This document shows positions 1 through 9,725 of a stretch of DNA of 64,000 nucleotides, in pieces. The DNA comes from Polynucleobacter necessarius (GTDB lineage: Bacteria; Pseudomonadota; Gammaproteobacteria; Burkholderiales; Burkholderiaceae). The notes under the pieces were generated by a model. It saw only the letters and a program-made list of their open reading frames with translations, was not told the origin of the DNA and made no database searches. The stretch is taken from NCBI RefSeq assembly GCF_900095215.1, contig NZ_LT606949.1, positions 1,608,949 to 1,672,948 on the forward strand. The letters are read 5' to 3'. The position numbers were made by a program, and so were the translations under genes. How positions within the stretch are numbered: the stretch's first letter is position 1; each line of letters begins with the position of its first letter.

Positions 1-1773
1 GCGCTACTTGCGGAAAGCAATCGTATCGCCCTCGTTCCTGCACCAGCAAATCGCGGTCTTTTAATTGACCGCAATGGCATCGTCATTGGCAGAAATTACT
101 CCGCCCTCACCCTAGACGTCAATGCTGAAGAAGTAAAAGGTAACGTAGATCAGTTAATCAATGATCTTTCCGAAATTATTGATATTTCCCCTAGAGACCG
201 TCGTAATTTCAAGCGCTCACTGGAAGATTCCCGCAATATGGGCGCTGTTCCCCTGCGCTCCATGCTCAATGAGACCGAAACAGCCCGTTTTATGGCCACT
301 CGCTACCGTTTTCCTGGGGTAGAAATCCACGCTAGAAGCTTTCGGGAGTACCCCTACAACGAATTGGCCTCCCATTTAATTGGCTATATTGGCCGCGTTT
401 CTCAGAAAGACAAGGAACGCATGCAAGCTGAAATTGAGAGTGCAAAAGCAGATAATCCAGATGCTTTACAAGCTTCGTTCTTGCCAGGCATTCAGTACGT
501 TGGAAAAATTGGTTTGGAGCAAAGTTATGAAACTGTGCTGCGCGGAGTGCCTGGATATGATCAAGTAGAAATTACCGCGGGTGGCAAACCCGTTCGCACT
601 CTTTCTAGCTCACCTTCGGTTCCTGGCAAGAATGTGGTTCTCTCGATTGATATCAAGCTGCAATACCTGGTTGAACAACTATATGGAAATTTCCGGGGCG
701 CATTTGTAGCGATTGAACCTAAGACGGGCGATGTATTGGCATTTGTATCTAAGCCTAACTTCAATCCAAATGATTTTGTTGAAGGCATTGATTCACTCAC
801 CTGGAAAGAGTTGAATGACTCGCCACAGAAACCCCTCTACAACCGCCCACTTAAAGGCATCTACCCACCAGGATCGACATACAAACCGTTCATGGCATTA
901 GCGGCTTTAGAAAATAAAAAACGCACACCATCACAAACGATTTCAGATCCTGGTTACTTTGGCTTTGGCAATCACACTTTCCGCGACGATAAAAAAGGTG
1001 GTCACGGTATTGTTGATATGCAAAAGTCTATTGTGGAATCTTGCGATACTTACTACTACATGCTTGCGCGTGATATGGGTGTCAACATGATCGCTGAATT
1101 TATGAAGCCACTGGGCTTTGGCCAAATTACTGGCATTGATCTGCAAGGTGAAGCGAGGGGTGTTTTGCCATCTACCGAATGGAAGAAAAATACTTTCAAA
1201 AAACCAGAGCAGCAAAAATGGTACGCAGGTGAAACGATTTCGCTAGGCATTGGTCAGGGCTATAACGCTTTCACTATTTTGCAATTAGCTCATGCCATGG
1301 CAAACGTTGCCAATAACGGCATCGTCATGAAACCCCATTTAGTCAACGCCATTGAAGATCCATTTACGCGCAACAGAGTTCTTACAACACCCAAAGAAAG
1401 TTATCGCATCGATCTGAATGCGGACAATATTGAAGTGATTAAGAAAGCCATGCTTGAAGTCAATAATTCTGGCACTTCAGCAGCTGCATTTAAAGGAACT
1501 GGGTACCAAGTTGGTGGCAAAACAGGGACTGCGCAAGTTTTTAGTTTGAACTCGAAAGAATATAAGCATGGAGCAACTGCAGAGTTCTTGCGTGACCATG
1601 CTTTGTATATTGCATTTGCACCCGCTGATAAACATACTATCGTGATCGCGATGGTTGTAGAGAACGCAGGCTTTGGCGCGCAGTACGCGGCACCAATCGC
1701 ACGTAAAGCATTGGATTACTACATTGAGGGCAAGTGGCCTAAGGAGATTCCTGAATGGAAAAGAGCCCCTTAA
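1..1773 (+). CDS. mrdA: Penicillin-binding protein 2 (5' end outside window)
   Basis: Class B transpeptidase that cross-links peptidoglycan during lateral wall elongation, working with RodA in the inner membrane. The reading frame is open from base 1, so the N-terminal membrane anchor and first part of the pedestal domain lie outside the window. The visible part has the dimerisation segment followed by the transpeptidase domain with all three catalytic motifs: STYK (active-site Ser at about nt 874), SCD (about nt 1039) and KTG (about nt 1519). It overlaps rodA by 19 bp, the usual mrdA-rodA pairing, which implies translational coupling. No lesions are seen. An internal ATG at 238 is not the real start, because homology to PBP2 continues upstream of it. 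Confidence 0.97.
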   Translation, partial: ALLAESNRIALVPAPANRGLLIDRNGIVIGRNYSALTLDVNAEEVKGNVDQLINDLSEIIDISPRDRRNFKRSLEDSRNMGAVPLRSMLNETETARFMATRYRFPGVEIHARSFREYPYNELASHLIGYIGRVSQKDKERMQAEIESAKADNPDALQASFLPGIQYVGKIGLEQSYETVLRGVPGYDQVEITAGGKPVRTLSSSPSVPGKNVVLSIDIKLQYLVEQLYGNFRGAFVAIEPKTGDVLAFVSKPNFNPNDFVEGIDSLTWKELNDSPQKPLYNRPLKGIYPPGSTYKPFMALAALENKKRTPSQTISDPGYFGFGNHTFRDDKKGGHGIVDMQKSIVESCDTYYYMLARDMGVNMIAEFMKPLGFGQITGIDLQGEARGVLPSTEWKKNTFKKPEQQKWYAGETISLGIGQGYNAFTILQLAHAMANVANNGIVMKPHLVNAIEDPFTRNRVLTTPKESYRIDLNADNIEVIKKAMLEVNNSGTSAAAFKGTGYQVGGKTGTAQVFSLNSKEYKHGATAEFLRDHALYIAFAPADKHTIVIAMVVENAGFGAQYAAPIARKALDYYIEGKWPKEIPEWKRAP

Positions 1774-2906
1774 TTAAAGTAAAAGCATTTTTCTTTGGTA
1801 TTTTTTCTGGCCTTGATCGCCAGCTCGGCCTTATTTTACTTGGCTTAGCGGCTGTCGGCTTTTTTACTTTTTTATCCGCCAGTCAAAATACGCCCGTACA
1901 AATTGCAGATGAATTGCGCAACCTCGCGCTCTCTTTTGTGGTGATGTGGCTTGTCTCTCGTATTCCACCAAAATGGTTGGAGATGGGTGCCATTTGGATC
2001 TACGGACTTGGTGTCGCGCTTTTAATTGCCGTGGCCGCATTTGGACTTATTAAAAAAGGCGCGCGTCGTTGGCTCAACATTGGCGTTGTCATTCAACCAT
2101 CAGAAATTATGAAAATTGCTATGCCGCTGATGCTTGCGTGGTACTTCCAGAAGCGCGAAGGCATACAAAAAACTTGGGACCATGCGGTTGCTGGAATTAT
2201 TTTGGCAATTCCCGTCTTCTTAATTGCGCGTCAGCCTGACCTCGGTACCGCCTTGCTTGTTTTTGCGGCAGGGCTTTATGTGATTATTCTGGCAGACCTT
2301 CCTTGGAAATGGATTCTGCCATTCGTAGGACTTGGTGTTGTTGGCATTTTATTAATTATTATTTTCGGTAGCACCAGTTGCGCCCATGATGTTGTTTGGC
2401 CGTTTGTACACAAGTATCAAAAACATCGCATTTGCACTTTGCTAGACCCCACTAGCGATCCATTAGGAAAAGGCTTCCACACCATTCAGTCAATGATCGC
2501 AATTGGCTCTGGCGGATTCTTTGGCAAGGGCTGGTTTCAAGGAACACAAGCGCATTTGGAATTCATTCCAGAAAAACATACTGACTTTGTATTTGCCGTT
2601 TTCTCTGAAGAGTTTGGCTTACTAGGAAACCTAGTATTGTTAGCACTGTTTTTTGCGCTGATCAAAAGAGGGCTTGCAATTTCGGCAAGCGCGCCAAATT
2701 TATTTACCCGTTTATTGGGCGCATCTGTCACACTGATCTTCTTTACTTATGCATTTGTAAACATTGGCATGGTCAGCGGACTTCTGCCAGTGGTTGGCAT
2801 ACCGCTGCCATTTATTAGTTACGGTGGAACGGCGTTAGTCACCCTTGGTTTTGGTGCCGGTATTTTGATGAGTATTCATCGTCACCGCCGTTTAGTACAA
2901 AGCTAA
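1755..2906 (+). CDS. rodA: Rod-shape peptidoglycan polymerase RodA
   Basis: SEDS-family glycosyltransferase that polymerises lipid II into glycan strands for cylindrical growth, partnered with PBP2. The 383-residue product has about ten hydrophobic segments and SEDS landmarks: QPSEIMKIAMP, RQPDLGTALL with the catalytic-region Asp, DPLGKGFH-TIQS, and a C-terminal GIPLPFISYGGT. Length is normal for the family. The start overlaps the end of mrdA by 19 bp, so the two are made from one transcript. Nothing is odd except the slightly long loop before the DPLGKGFH motif, which carries two Cys/His residues; I take that as a lineage feature. Confidence 0.97.
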   Translation: MEKSPLIKVKAFFFGIFSGLDRQLGLILLGLAAVGFFTFLSASQNTPVQIADELRNLALSFVVMWLVSRIPPKWLEMGAIWIYGLGVALLIAVAAFGLIKKGARRWLNIGVVIQPSEIMKIAMPLMLAWYFQKREGIQKTWDHAVAGIILAIPVFLIARQPDLGTALLVFAAGLYVIILADLPWKWILPFVGLGVVGILLIIIFGSTSCAHDVVWPFVHKYQKHRICTLLDPTSDPLGKGFHTIQSMIAIGSGGFFGKGWFQGTQAHLEFIPEKHTDFVFAVFSEEFGLLGNLVLLALFFALIKRGLAISASAPNLFTRLLGASVTLIFFTYAFVNIGMVSGLLPVVGIPLPFISYGGTALVTLGFGAGILMSIHRHRRLVQS

Positions 2907-2949
2907 ATAAAAAAAATTGCTTTAGAAGCCTGAGGTTTCTGTAGGAAAT

Positions 2950-2977
2950 AAAAAAGCCCTGCATGCCGTGCTTTTTT
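2950..2977. terminator. Bidirectional rho-independent terminator between rodA and hupB
   Basis: AAAAAAGC at 2950-2957 pairs with GCTTTTTT at 2970-2977 around a 12-nt loop, giving A and T tracts on both sides. It can terminate the rightward mrdA-rodA transcript and the leftward hupB transcript. A second 7-bp hairpin at about 2924-2940 (AGAAGCC / GGTTTCT) is followed, on the minus strand, by a run of eight T and may help end hupB. Confidence 0.75.
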
Positions 2978-2993
2978 ATCAACAAAGGAAGAA

Positions 2994-3278
2994 TTACTTC
3001 TTACGCTTGTTAACTGAATCTTTAAATGTTTTACCAGCAGAAAACTTAACAGTTTTTGCAGCAGCGATTTTGAGCGGCTCGCCAGTTTTTGGGTTACGAC
3101 CCATACGTGCAGCACTTTTGCCAGAAGAAAAAGTACCAAAGCCGATCAGTTGTACTGAGTCACCTTTAGTAACAGCTTTGATGATGTTCTCGATAGCAGA
3201 ATTCAATGCAAATTCAGCTTTGGCTTTAGAAATCTCCGCGTCGTCAGCAATCGCCGCGATTAGTTCGGATTTGTTCAA
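2994..3278 (-). CDS. hupB: Nucleoid protein HU, beta-type
   Basis: Small basic histone-like protein that bends and compacts DNA as a dimer. The product is 94 residues when started at TTG 3278 (…[20 protein letters not shown]…), with the HU signature [18 protein letters not shown] and the RNPKTGE beta-arm that enters the minor groove. I chose TTG because it aligns with the family N-terminus and has AAGGAG six bases upstream; the longer open frame to 3314 adds 12 residues with no homology. Monocistronic, convergent with rodA, with a terminator just past its stop. It sits alone as an intact housekeeping gene at the edge of the decayed zone. Confidence 0.96.
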   Translation of the reverse strand: MNKSELIAAIADDAEISKAKAEFALNSAIENIIKAVTKGDSVQLIGFGTFSSGKSAARMGRNPKTGEPLKIAAAKTVKFSAGKTFKDSVNKRKK

Positions 3279-3391
3279 GTGAAGCTCCTTATAGATATTG
3301 ATGTCAGCGCACATTACGCTTACATGATTTTAACCACAAAAAATTACAAAAATATGGTTGCGTTACAGCAATTTTTTACTACGACTACACA

Positions 3392-3738
3392 TTACTCATC
3401 CAAAACTGTAATATCAGAAACAAAATACTCGGTATCGCCAAAACAGGTAGTAGGCAATCCAATGTGTTGCTCATACTTTAGTGCTACTTTTTTTCCTAAA
3501 TTAGCATTTATTTTTTGCGCCACAACATCTTCACGCACCGTAAAGAGGAATTTTTCTGACATGGTGCCTGGCACGGAAACCATCGCTAATTCACCTTCCC
3601 AGGTCTTGCATAAATAGCCACGATTAGAGAATGTCTGCACATATCCCGCGCGCTCGCCGCTACCGTAGCTCCAATTTAGCATTTACCAACTAACCCAACT
3701 AAAACAAGGCTTAAGAGCCATTTTATAAAGCTATTCAT
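3392..3738 (-). pseudogene. Conserved small membrane-anchored protein, frameshifted at the anchor
   Basis: The 96-residue open frame (LNWSYGSGERAGYVQ … DTEYFVSD) matches a conserved betaproteobacterial family of unknown function that I recall as sometimes mislabelled 6-phosphogluconate dehydrogenase. Family members start with one transmembrane helix. That helix is present just upstream but in another frame: ATG 3738 with AAGGA before it encodes MNSFIKWLLSLVLVGLVG, then runs into a stop. A one-base change near 3680-3690 would join the two. The remaining frame could still start at an internal ATG at 3682 but would lack its anchor and SD. I therefore call it a recent frameshift pseudogene rather than a cytosolic protein. 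Function unknown. Confidence 0.75.
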
Positions 3739-3889
3739 CAAAATTTCCTTGGTAAATCTCCACATAAACCCTACGTGGATATTGATAGTTTCTATATGAA
3801 GTATATGAGCATCTCAGCGTAAGAAATAGTCTATTTCGCACTGATATACAAATTAAAATATGAACAACTACCTTACTTCGATAGAGTCC

Positions 3890-4793
3890 ATGGAAATTCG
3901 CCACATCATCTTTTTTATATTTGTAGCCTCAGCGGTTTATGTCTATTTCCGATGAAAAGTACGTTTTGGGGTGGTCCGATCACTTACAGACTATCAAGTG
4001 CTTTTAGCGCCAGTAAATGCACTCCTATATCTATTCTCCAAAGTAAAAGCGGACGCCTTTATCCCCGTCGACCAATTTCCAGAAATGAAGGTCATTCAAG
4101 ACAACTGGGACATGATTCGTCAGGAAGCACTTTCTCTTACAAGAGGGTGGCTCGATTGCCGCAGCTACCGGATATAATGACATTGGCTTTAGTTCTTGCT
4201 TTAGAGCCGGCTGGAAACGTTTTCATCTTTGCTGGTATGGAAAAGAGGTGCCGTCAGCCCAAGCAAAGTGCCAAAAAACGGTCGCCCTGCTTAAATCAAT
4301 CCCCCCTGTGAAGGCCGCCATGTTTGCCTCTCTGCCGCCTAGAGCAACGCTAGTACGTCACCCTGACCCTTATGACGGCTTCTTGCGTTACCACATTTGC
4401 CTCTACATCCCCAATGACCCGAAGTGCTTTGTTGATGTAGATGGCGAACGCTACTGCTGGATGGATGGCGAAGCGGTCATGTTTGATGAGACCTATATTC
4501 ATTTCGCAGCCAATGCAACTGATCCACAACGAATCATCTTAGTTTGCGATGTAGAGCGTCCTGTTTATACAAAAGCAGTAGAACTATTCAATCGCTGGTT
4601 TGGGCGATATGTAATGAGCGCAGCCTCTTCTCAAAACGTCGAAGGCGAAAAAGTGGGCTTTGTAAATGTGTTGTTTACTTATTGTTACCAACTTCGTGCG
4701 CAAGCCAAAAAACTCAAAGCGAAACACCGCTCTGTTTATTACGTTGGCAAGTGGGTACTCATTCTGGGCATTTTGTGGGCCCTATTTTGGTAA
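3890..4793 (+). pseudogene. lpxO: LpxO-like aspartyl/asparaginyl beta-hydroxylase, degraded
   Basis: Relic of a 2-oxoglutarate/Fe(II) dioxygenase that hydroxylates lipid A acyl chains at the inner membrane. The frame from ATG 3890 gives a TM start (MEIRHIIFFIFVASAVYVYFR), then an in-frame TGA at 3953 where a Gly is expected, then KVRFGVVRSLTDYQVLLAPVNALLYLF. A frameshift near 4138-4145 moves the reading to the frame ending at 4793, which holds the metal site HPD (VRHPDPYDGF), the distal His (DETYIHFA) and the 2OG-binding Arg (DPQRIIL), plus a C-terminal hydrophobic helix. Both lesions together remove any full-length product. An internal start near 4248 would lack about 120 residues. The gene is otherwise full length, so decay is recent. 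Confidence 0.85.
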
Positions 4794-4794
4794 T

Positions 4795-5094
4795 TTAAGG
4801 CGCTAGGATTTGAGCGATCTGCTCAGGGCTGATAGAACCCCAAATTTCCACGCGTTTCTTGCGACTATTTTGACCAGAAACGAACTGGATTTGTTTTTGA
4901 GGAACCCTTAATTGCTTGGAAAGCCATGCCAATAAGAGCTCATTGACCTTATTTTCCAAGGCTGAAGCCTGAAGTGAAATCTTCAAGCAGCCATCATGCA
5001 ACCCAACCGGTTTTGCTTGTTTTGCCTCTGGTTGGCAGTGCAAATTGAGGATTATTCCAATAGGGGTTTGTTTTAGCCAAATAGGTTTCATCAA
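4795..5094 (-). CDS. DUF167 / YggU-family protein
   Basis: A 99-residue protein of the small DUF167 (UPF0235) family. Visible hallmarks are the short beta-strand opening (IGIILNLHCQPEAKQ), the GLHDG-CLKISLQA strand, and the ALENKVNELLLAWLSK helix that corresponds to the family's GKAN-less-L helix. Molecular function is not known for the family. It is convergent with the lpxO relic, two bases apart, and divergent from the carbonic anhydrase gene, whose start is 20 bases from this one; the two probably share a promoter region. It could start at either of two adjacent Met codons (5094 or 5091). Intact and of normal length. Confidence 0.85.
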   Translation of the reverse strand: MMKPIWLKQTPIGIILNLHCQPEAKQAKPVGLHDGCLKISLQASALENKVNELLLAWLSKQLRVPQKQIQFVSGQNSRKKRVEIWGSISPEQIAQILAP

Positions 5095-5113
5095 AGTACT
5101 TTACACTCAAAGC

Positions 5114-5785
5114 ATGCCATACAAAAATTCTCAAGCCTTAGAGCATCTCTTTGCGAGAAATCGGGAGTGGGCCGAAGGCATGGTAGCCACAGATCCCGAC
5201 TTCTTTAAACGCCTCGTTAATCAACAGGCGCCCGAGTATCTTTGGATTGGTTGTGCAGATAGCCGCGTTCCCGCGAACGACATTGTCAATTTGCTACCTG
5301 GCGAATTGTTTGTTCATCGCAATGTAGCAAACGTAGTTGTTCATACCGATCTAAATTGTTTATCTGTAATTCAATTTGCAATTGACTTGCTGAAGGTAAA
5401 ACACATTCTGGTTGTTGGGCACTATGGGTGCGCTGGTGTTCATGCGGCTCTAAGCAATCGGCGCGTGGGTCTTGCAGACAACTGGTTACGTCATGTAAAA
5501 GACGTACATCAAAAGCATGAACGATATTTTGGCGAGTTGCTGCCCACACCCAAACGTCAAGATCGCTTATGCGAATTAAACGTCATTGAGCAAGTAGTCA
5601 ATGTGTGTGAAACCACCATTGTCCAAGATGCTTGGGCACGAGGACAAGAGCTTACCGTTCATGGGTGGGCGTATCGCCTGGATACCGGTCTAGTAAACGA
5701 TTTAGGAATGTCGATTAGCTCGACAGAAGAAATGACTGGGCGTTATGCAAAGTCAGTAAAGCGCTATGAATCTGAACAAAACTAA
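5114..5785 (+). CDS. can: Beta-class carbonic anhydrase
   Basis: Zinc enzyme interconverting CO2 and bicarbonate in the cytoplasm, supplying bicarbonate to carboxylases. The 223-residue product has the CADSR motif (zinc Cys plus the Asp/Arg dyad), HRNVAN, and VVGHYGCAG with the other zinc His and Cys; these are the three ligands of the family. I start it at ATG 5114 (MPYKNSQALEHLF), because an upstream in-frame start at 5045 would overlap the divergent DUF167 gene and adds unrelated residues. The gene end overlaps the start of the following acyltransferase relic by 20 bp. Intact. Confidence 0.95.
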   Translation: MPYKNSQALEHLFARNREWAEGMVATDPDFFKRLVNQQAPEYLWIGCADSRVPANDIVNLLPGELFVHRNVANVVVHTDLNCLSVIQFAIDLLKVKHILVVGHYGCAGVHAALSNRRVGLADNWLRHVKDVHQKHERYFGELLPTPKRQDRLCELNVIEQVVNVCETTIVQDAWARGQELTVHGWAYRLDTGLVNDLGMSISSTEEMTGRYAKSVKRYESEQN

Positions 5786-6708
5786 TTGGCTCAAATCCTT
5801 TTCTAATTAAGTAGGCGTAGCTCTACTCAAAGCCATCGCCCTTCTGCCGTATAAGCTGTTGGTTGGGCTTGGTTATGGACTCGGATACATTGCCGCCCGC
5901 ATTCCCGGGGATAGAAATCGCGTAGTTAAAACCAATCTGCATGTATGTTTTCCGAAATTAAGCCCGGCTGAAATCGACACTCTTAGTAAACAGCATTGGC
6001 GATTACTTGGGCGCAGTCTGGTAGAGAAAAACATTATCTGGTGTGGTAGCTCAAAACAATTGAGCAATATGATTGAAGTGAAATCAGCTGTAGACCTCTC
6101 CAGCAAGAAACCTCGCATCTTAGTTAACATGCATTTCACGGGCATTGAGGGCAGCATTATTTTGAGCGCGCTCTCCAAAAAAACACTGGCCTCGTACCTC
6201 GGGATTTTTTCAAAGAATGCAAAATCCTTTCTTTAATAAAAAGATTGTCGATTGGCGCAATCGTTTTGGCGGCAATTCGATTGATCGTCAGGGCAGTGCA
6301 AAGGCCATCATCCGGGAAATTCATAATGGGGATTTCATCATCATCGCGCCCGATATTGATTTAGGGCTTAAGGATTCTGAGTTTGTCCCTTTTTTCGGAC
6401 TTCAAACTAATACGATTACCACCATCTCCCGTTTAGCCAAAATTACGAGCGCCGACGCGTGCATGATGACCACCACTTTAAAGGCGGATGAATCAGGATA
6501 TCTTTGCGAAATCAGTAAGCCGCTAGAGAATTTTCCAGGGCCGGATCCAAAAGCCGATACAGCACGACTTAATCAATATTTTGAAAAAGAAATTCGACTG
6601 CGGCCGGCAGAATACTACTGGGTTCACAAGCGCTTTAAAAAAACCGCCCCAATAACGGCCCAAGTCCATATAACCCTTCTATCTAGGGGTCTTTTGTCCT
6701 ATCACTAA
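5766..6708 (+). pseudogene. htrB: LpxL/HtrB-type lipid A acyltransferase, degraded
   Basis: Relic of a lysophospholipid/lipid A late acyltransferase that would add an acyl chain to Kdo2-lipid A at the inner membrane. ATG 5766 opens MNLNKTNWLKSFSN and hits TAA at 5808, where the protein should continue with a Gln (CAA to TAA); the frame then carries on as VGVALLKAIALLPYKLL. The HX4E catalytic motif survives (NMHFTGIE). A second lesion near 6225-6232 shifts the frame to the one running through FGGNSIDRQGSAKA and APDIDLG to 6708. The C-terminus after RFKK also looks shifted at an A7 run, since the alternative frame gives NRPNNGPSPY. At least two and probably three lesions. It may be one of several paralogues, so lipid A synthesis need not be lost. 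Confidence 0.85.
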
Positions 6709-6711
6709 GGG

Positions 6712-7464
6712 ATGACTGAACGCATTGGGCTGTTTGCCGACCTCCATAGCAATTTAGAAGCTTTTGAAGCTTGCATGGCTCGCGCGGAAGAGCTTGGTGT
6801 GACGCGCATGGTTTTTGTAGGAGATCTCGTAGGCTACAACGCTGACCCCGTCACAGTCGTAAATCGCATTGCCAATCTGGTAGACAACAAAAAAGCTATT
6901 GCCATCCTTGGTAATCACGATGAAGCCGTTTGTAAGGATAGTCGCGATCAAATGAATGTAAGCGCTAATGCCGCGATTGAATGGACTAAATCTCAACTAA
7001 ACAATACGCAGGTGGATTTTTTGAAGAATCTTCCACTCATCATGCAAGAAGAGAATATTTGCTTTGTACATGCCTCTGCACACAACCCTGCTGACTGGAA
7101 TTACATTACCGACAGCATGAGTGCGCGGCGTTGCGTACAAAATGCTGGAAAAACCTATACCTTTGTCGGTCATGCGCATGAGCAAGCACTTTTTTATCAA
7201 AGTGCCGTCGGAAAACTCATTCGCTTCGCACCACATCCTGGTGATGAAATTCCTGTACTACATCATCGCCAATGGGTAGGCGTTGTAGGCTCACTGGGCC
7301 AACCCCGAGATGGCAATCCAGAGGCGTGCTTTGCTATTTTTGAACCAGAAGCCGAAGCCCTCACATTCCATCGCACACCCTATGATCACTTTTCCGCCGC
7401 AGAAAAAGTGCGTCGTGCTGGCTTACCGGAAGACCTCGCAAATCGTCTCATTACCGGCAAATAA
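6712..7464 (+). CDS. Calcineurin-like metallophosphoesterase
   Basis: A 250-residue protein of the YfcE/MJ0936-like metallophosphoesterase group. All metal-binding motifs are present in order: DLHSN (residues about 9-13), GDLVGYN, GNHDE, an isolated His in VHASAH, and GHAH near the middle-to-end. These assemble a dinuclear metal site that hydrolyses phosphomono- or diesters; the substrate cannot be told from sequence. It starts four bases after the htrB relic and ends six bases before a Ser/Thr kinase gene, so the phosphatase and kinase are likely co-transcribed and may act in one signalling circuit (inference). Intact, normal length. Confidence 0.9.
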   Translation: MTERIGLFADLHSNLEAFEACMARAEELGVTRMVFVGDLVGYNADPVTVVNRIANLVDNKKAIAILGNHDEAVCKDSRDQMNVSANAAIEWTKSQLNNTQVDFLKNLPLIMQEENICFVHASAHNPADWNYITDSMSARRCVQNAGKTYTFVGHAHEQALFYQSAVGKLIRFAPHPGDEIPVLHHRQWVGVVGSLGQPRDGNPEACFAIFEPEAEALTFHRTPYDHFSAAEKVRRAGLPEDLANRLITGK

Positions 7465-7469
7465 CATCA

Positions 7470-8884
7470 ATGGCAATCAATACTGATATTGAAGCAGTAG
7501 ACGACATATTTCAAGCAGGCAAAGTGGTTGATGACTTTGTTTTAGGAAAAGAAGTGCATTGCGGCGGAATGGCCAGCCTGTTTGCTGCAACCAAAGATGG
7601 CATTGATGTTCCCATTCTTCTAAAAATACCGCGTGTTGGTAGAGATCAGCCTGTTGAGAGTTTGATCGGCTTTGCAACAGAGCTGACGATCTTGCGCTCT
7701 CTTAAAAGTCCTTACGTCCCTAAATATTTAGGCTCGGGCAATATGGCAACGCGCCCTTATATTGCAATGGAGCGAGTTGAGGGTCGACCGCTAGAAGACT
7801 ATATCAAAGAAGGTACAGTTTTTACGATTGATGAAGGCGTGCGTATTGGCGCCGATCTTGCCCAGGCTGTTCAGTCTCTACATTCACAAGATGCCATCCA
7901 TCTAGATATCAAACCTGAAAATATTTTGGTTGATGAAAAAGGCAAATTAACGCTGATTGATTTTGGTTTATCGCATCATGCGCGCTATCCAGATTTACTC
8001 GCGGAAGAAATGCGCAAAGGTGTTGGCTCTGCCCCTTATATTTCTCCCGAACAAGTAGCAGGCATTCGCTCTGACTCACAAAGTGATATTTATTCTATCG
8101 GCGCGATCATGTATGAGCTGCTTACTGGCGAATTGCCATTTGGCAATCCTCAAACCATGAGCGGTCTACGTAGACGCATGTGGGCCGAACCCTTCCCGCC
8201 TCGCGCGATTCGCCGAAAAATCCCCCGCTGGCTAAAAGAGGTAATTTTGAGATGTCTAGAGCCACGCGCCGCCGATCGCTATCAAAGCGCCGCTCGTTTA
8301 AGGCAAATGTTGCGAGATCCCGAGGGCGTTACCCTCACAGAAAGGGCTGATCGTGTTGAGCCGCCAAGCTTTTGGCAAAACCTCAAAGGAATGTTGAAGG
8401 CTGCTGGCTATGAACCCTCCCCAAGTCCGCGCCCCATCATGGGGAACGTTGATGCCCCGCTAATGATTACCGTAATTGATACGCGGCAATCTGATGAAGA
8501 CTTACGTGAGCGCATGCAAATTACCGCGAAGAACTTATTGCAGACCTATCCTGAAAGTCGCTTGGTTTGCTTAAGCACCATTAGCAGCACTCCTACATTC
8601 GAAGGTAACCAAGAAAACGAAACCGCCAGTGGAATTGTGCGCGGTCACTTAGTGCCACTAATGGATTGGGCTAAACCGTTAAAGCTGCCACCAGAGAGAA
8701 TTTCATATCACGTACTAGAGGCACTTCATCCCGCATCGCGCATTGTCGAGTTTGCCAAAGATAATATGCCTCCCTCATTTTGATTGGGGCATCACACAAG
8801 CTCCCTAACAAAGTAACTCCATGGAGAACCTCGATAACCAAGATTGTCGAAGAGGCCCCGTGCAGCGTGCATATTGTTAGAGCT
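7470..8884 (+). CDS. Ser/Thr protein kinase with C-terminal UspA domain, frameshifted near the end
   Basis: Hanks-type kinase domain (residues about 20-285) with the invariant Lys in ILLKIP, catalytic loop HLDIKPEN, metal-binding DFG and the APYISPEQ activation segment, followed by a universal-stress-protein domain (about 325-435). The in-frame stop at 8781-8783 comes early. One frame over, the family continues as LIGASHKLPNKVTPWRTS … CSVHIVRA to about 8884, so loss of one base near 8763-8767 has cut the last 35-40 residues of the UspA fold. The kinase part is complete and may still work. No TM segment is seen, so it is a soluble kinase. It follows the phosphoesterase by six bases. The frame of the lost tail stays open into the next gene. 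Confidence 0.82.
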
Positions 8885-8935
8885 TCAGTCGATCTCCAGC
8901 GCCAGACCAGCCGGCAATTGACGGATAATGCAGGT

Positions 8936-9674
8936 ATGGAAGAAAAAGTACGGGCCTCAAAATTACTCTCTGAGCTAGGTCTATGCTCACGTCGCGAGGC
9001 GGATTCGTATATTGAACACGGCCTGGTAACGGTAGATGGAGAAGTCGTTAACGAATTGGGTGTGCGGGCTTATCGTCACCAAAAAAATTGAGCTGCAATC
9101 TGGCGCCAAAGCGCAACAAGCCTCTCGCGTTACAGTAATTTTAAATAAGCCGGTTGGTTACATCTCTCACTATGATGATGAGCAAGAGTACCAACCTGCG
9201 GCCTCTTTAATCACTCCGGAAAATTACTTTGCTAGCCCGCTAGACAAGGGGAGAGGTCCTCGCTTTAATACCAAGGGGCTAGCGCCCGCTGGAAGATTGG
9301 ACATTAACTCTACTGGCATGCTGGTGCTTACCCAAGATGGTCACATTGCTAAATTATTGATTGGGGAAAATAGCCCCATCGAACAAGAATATTTAGTGCG
9401 TGTCGCAGGCAGGCTGTCTTTCGAGGATCTGGAGCGCCTAAGGCACGGTCTATCACTAGATGGGGTAGAACGTAAACCCGCGCACGTCAGCTGGCAAAAT
9501 GAAGATCAGCTGCGCTTTGTATTGCGCGAAGGACGCAAACGCGAAATTCGCCGGATGTGTGAGATGGTGGGCCTCAAAGTGTTAGGTCTAAAACGCGTCA
9601 GAATGGGTCGCATGTCACTGGGCCCCCTGTCACCCGGCCAATGGCGCTATGTAAGGCCCGAAGAGCAATTCTGA
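8936..9674 (+). pseudogene. RsuA/RluF-family rRNA pseudouridine synthase, frameshifted
   Basis: Would isomerise a uridine in rRNA. ATG 8936 begins an S4-like RNA-binding domain (VRASKLLSELGLCSRREAD) that stops at 9091. The catalytic domain (VILNKPVGYISHY, then GRLDINSTGMLVLTQDG with the catalytic Asp, then EGRKREIRRM) lies in another frame to 9674. The junction is a seven-A run at 9081-9087; removing one A restores the frame, so a +1 slippage is the likely lesion. The catalytic fragment alone lacks a start with an SD. RluF fits best from the insert after the KPVGY motif, but RluB or RsuA cannot be excluded. Transcriptional slippage at the A run could give a little full-length product. Confidence 0.8.
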
Positions 9675-9725
9675 GCACTCTCACCCGCTTATAATTGCGT
9701 CCAAACTTACATTAAGTAGCGCAAA

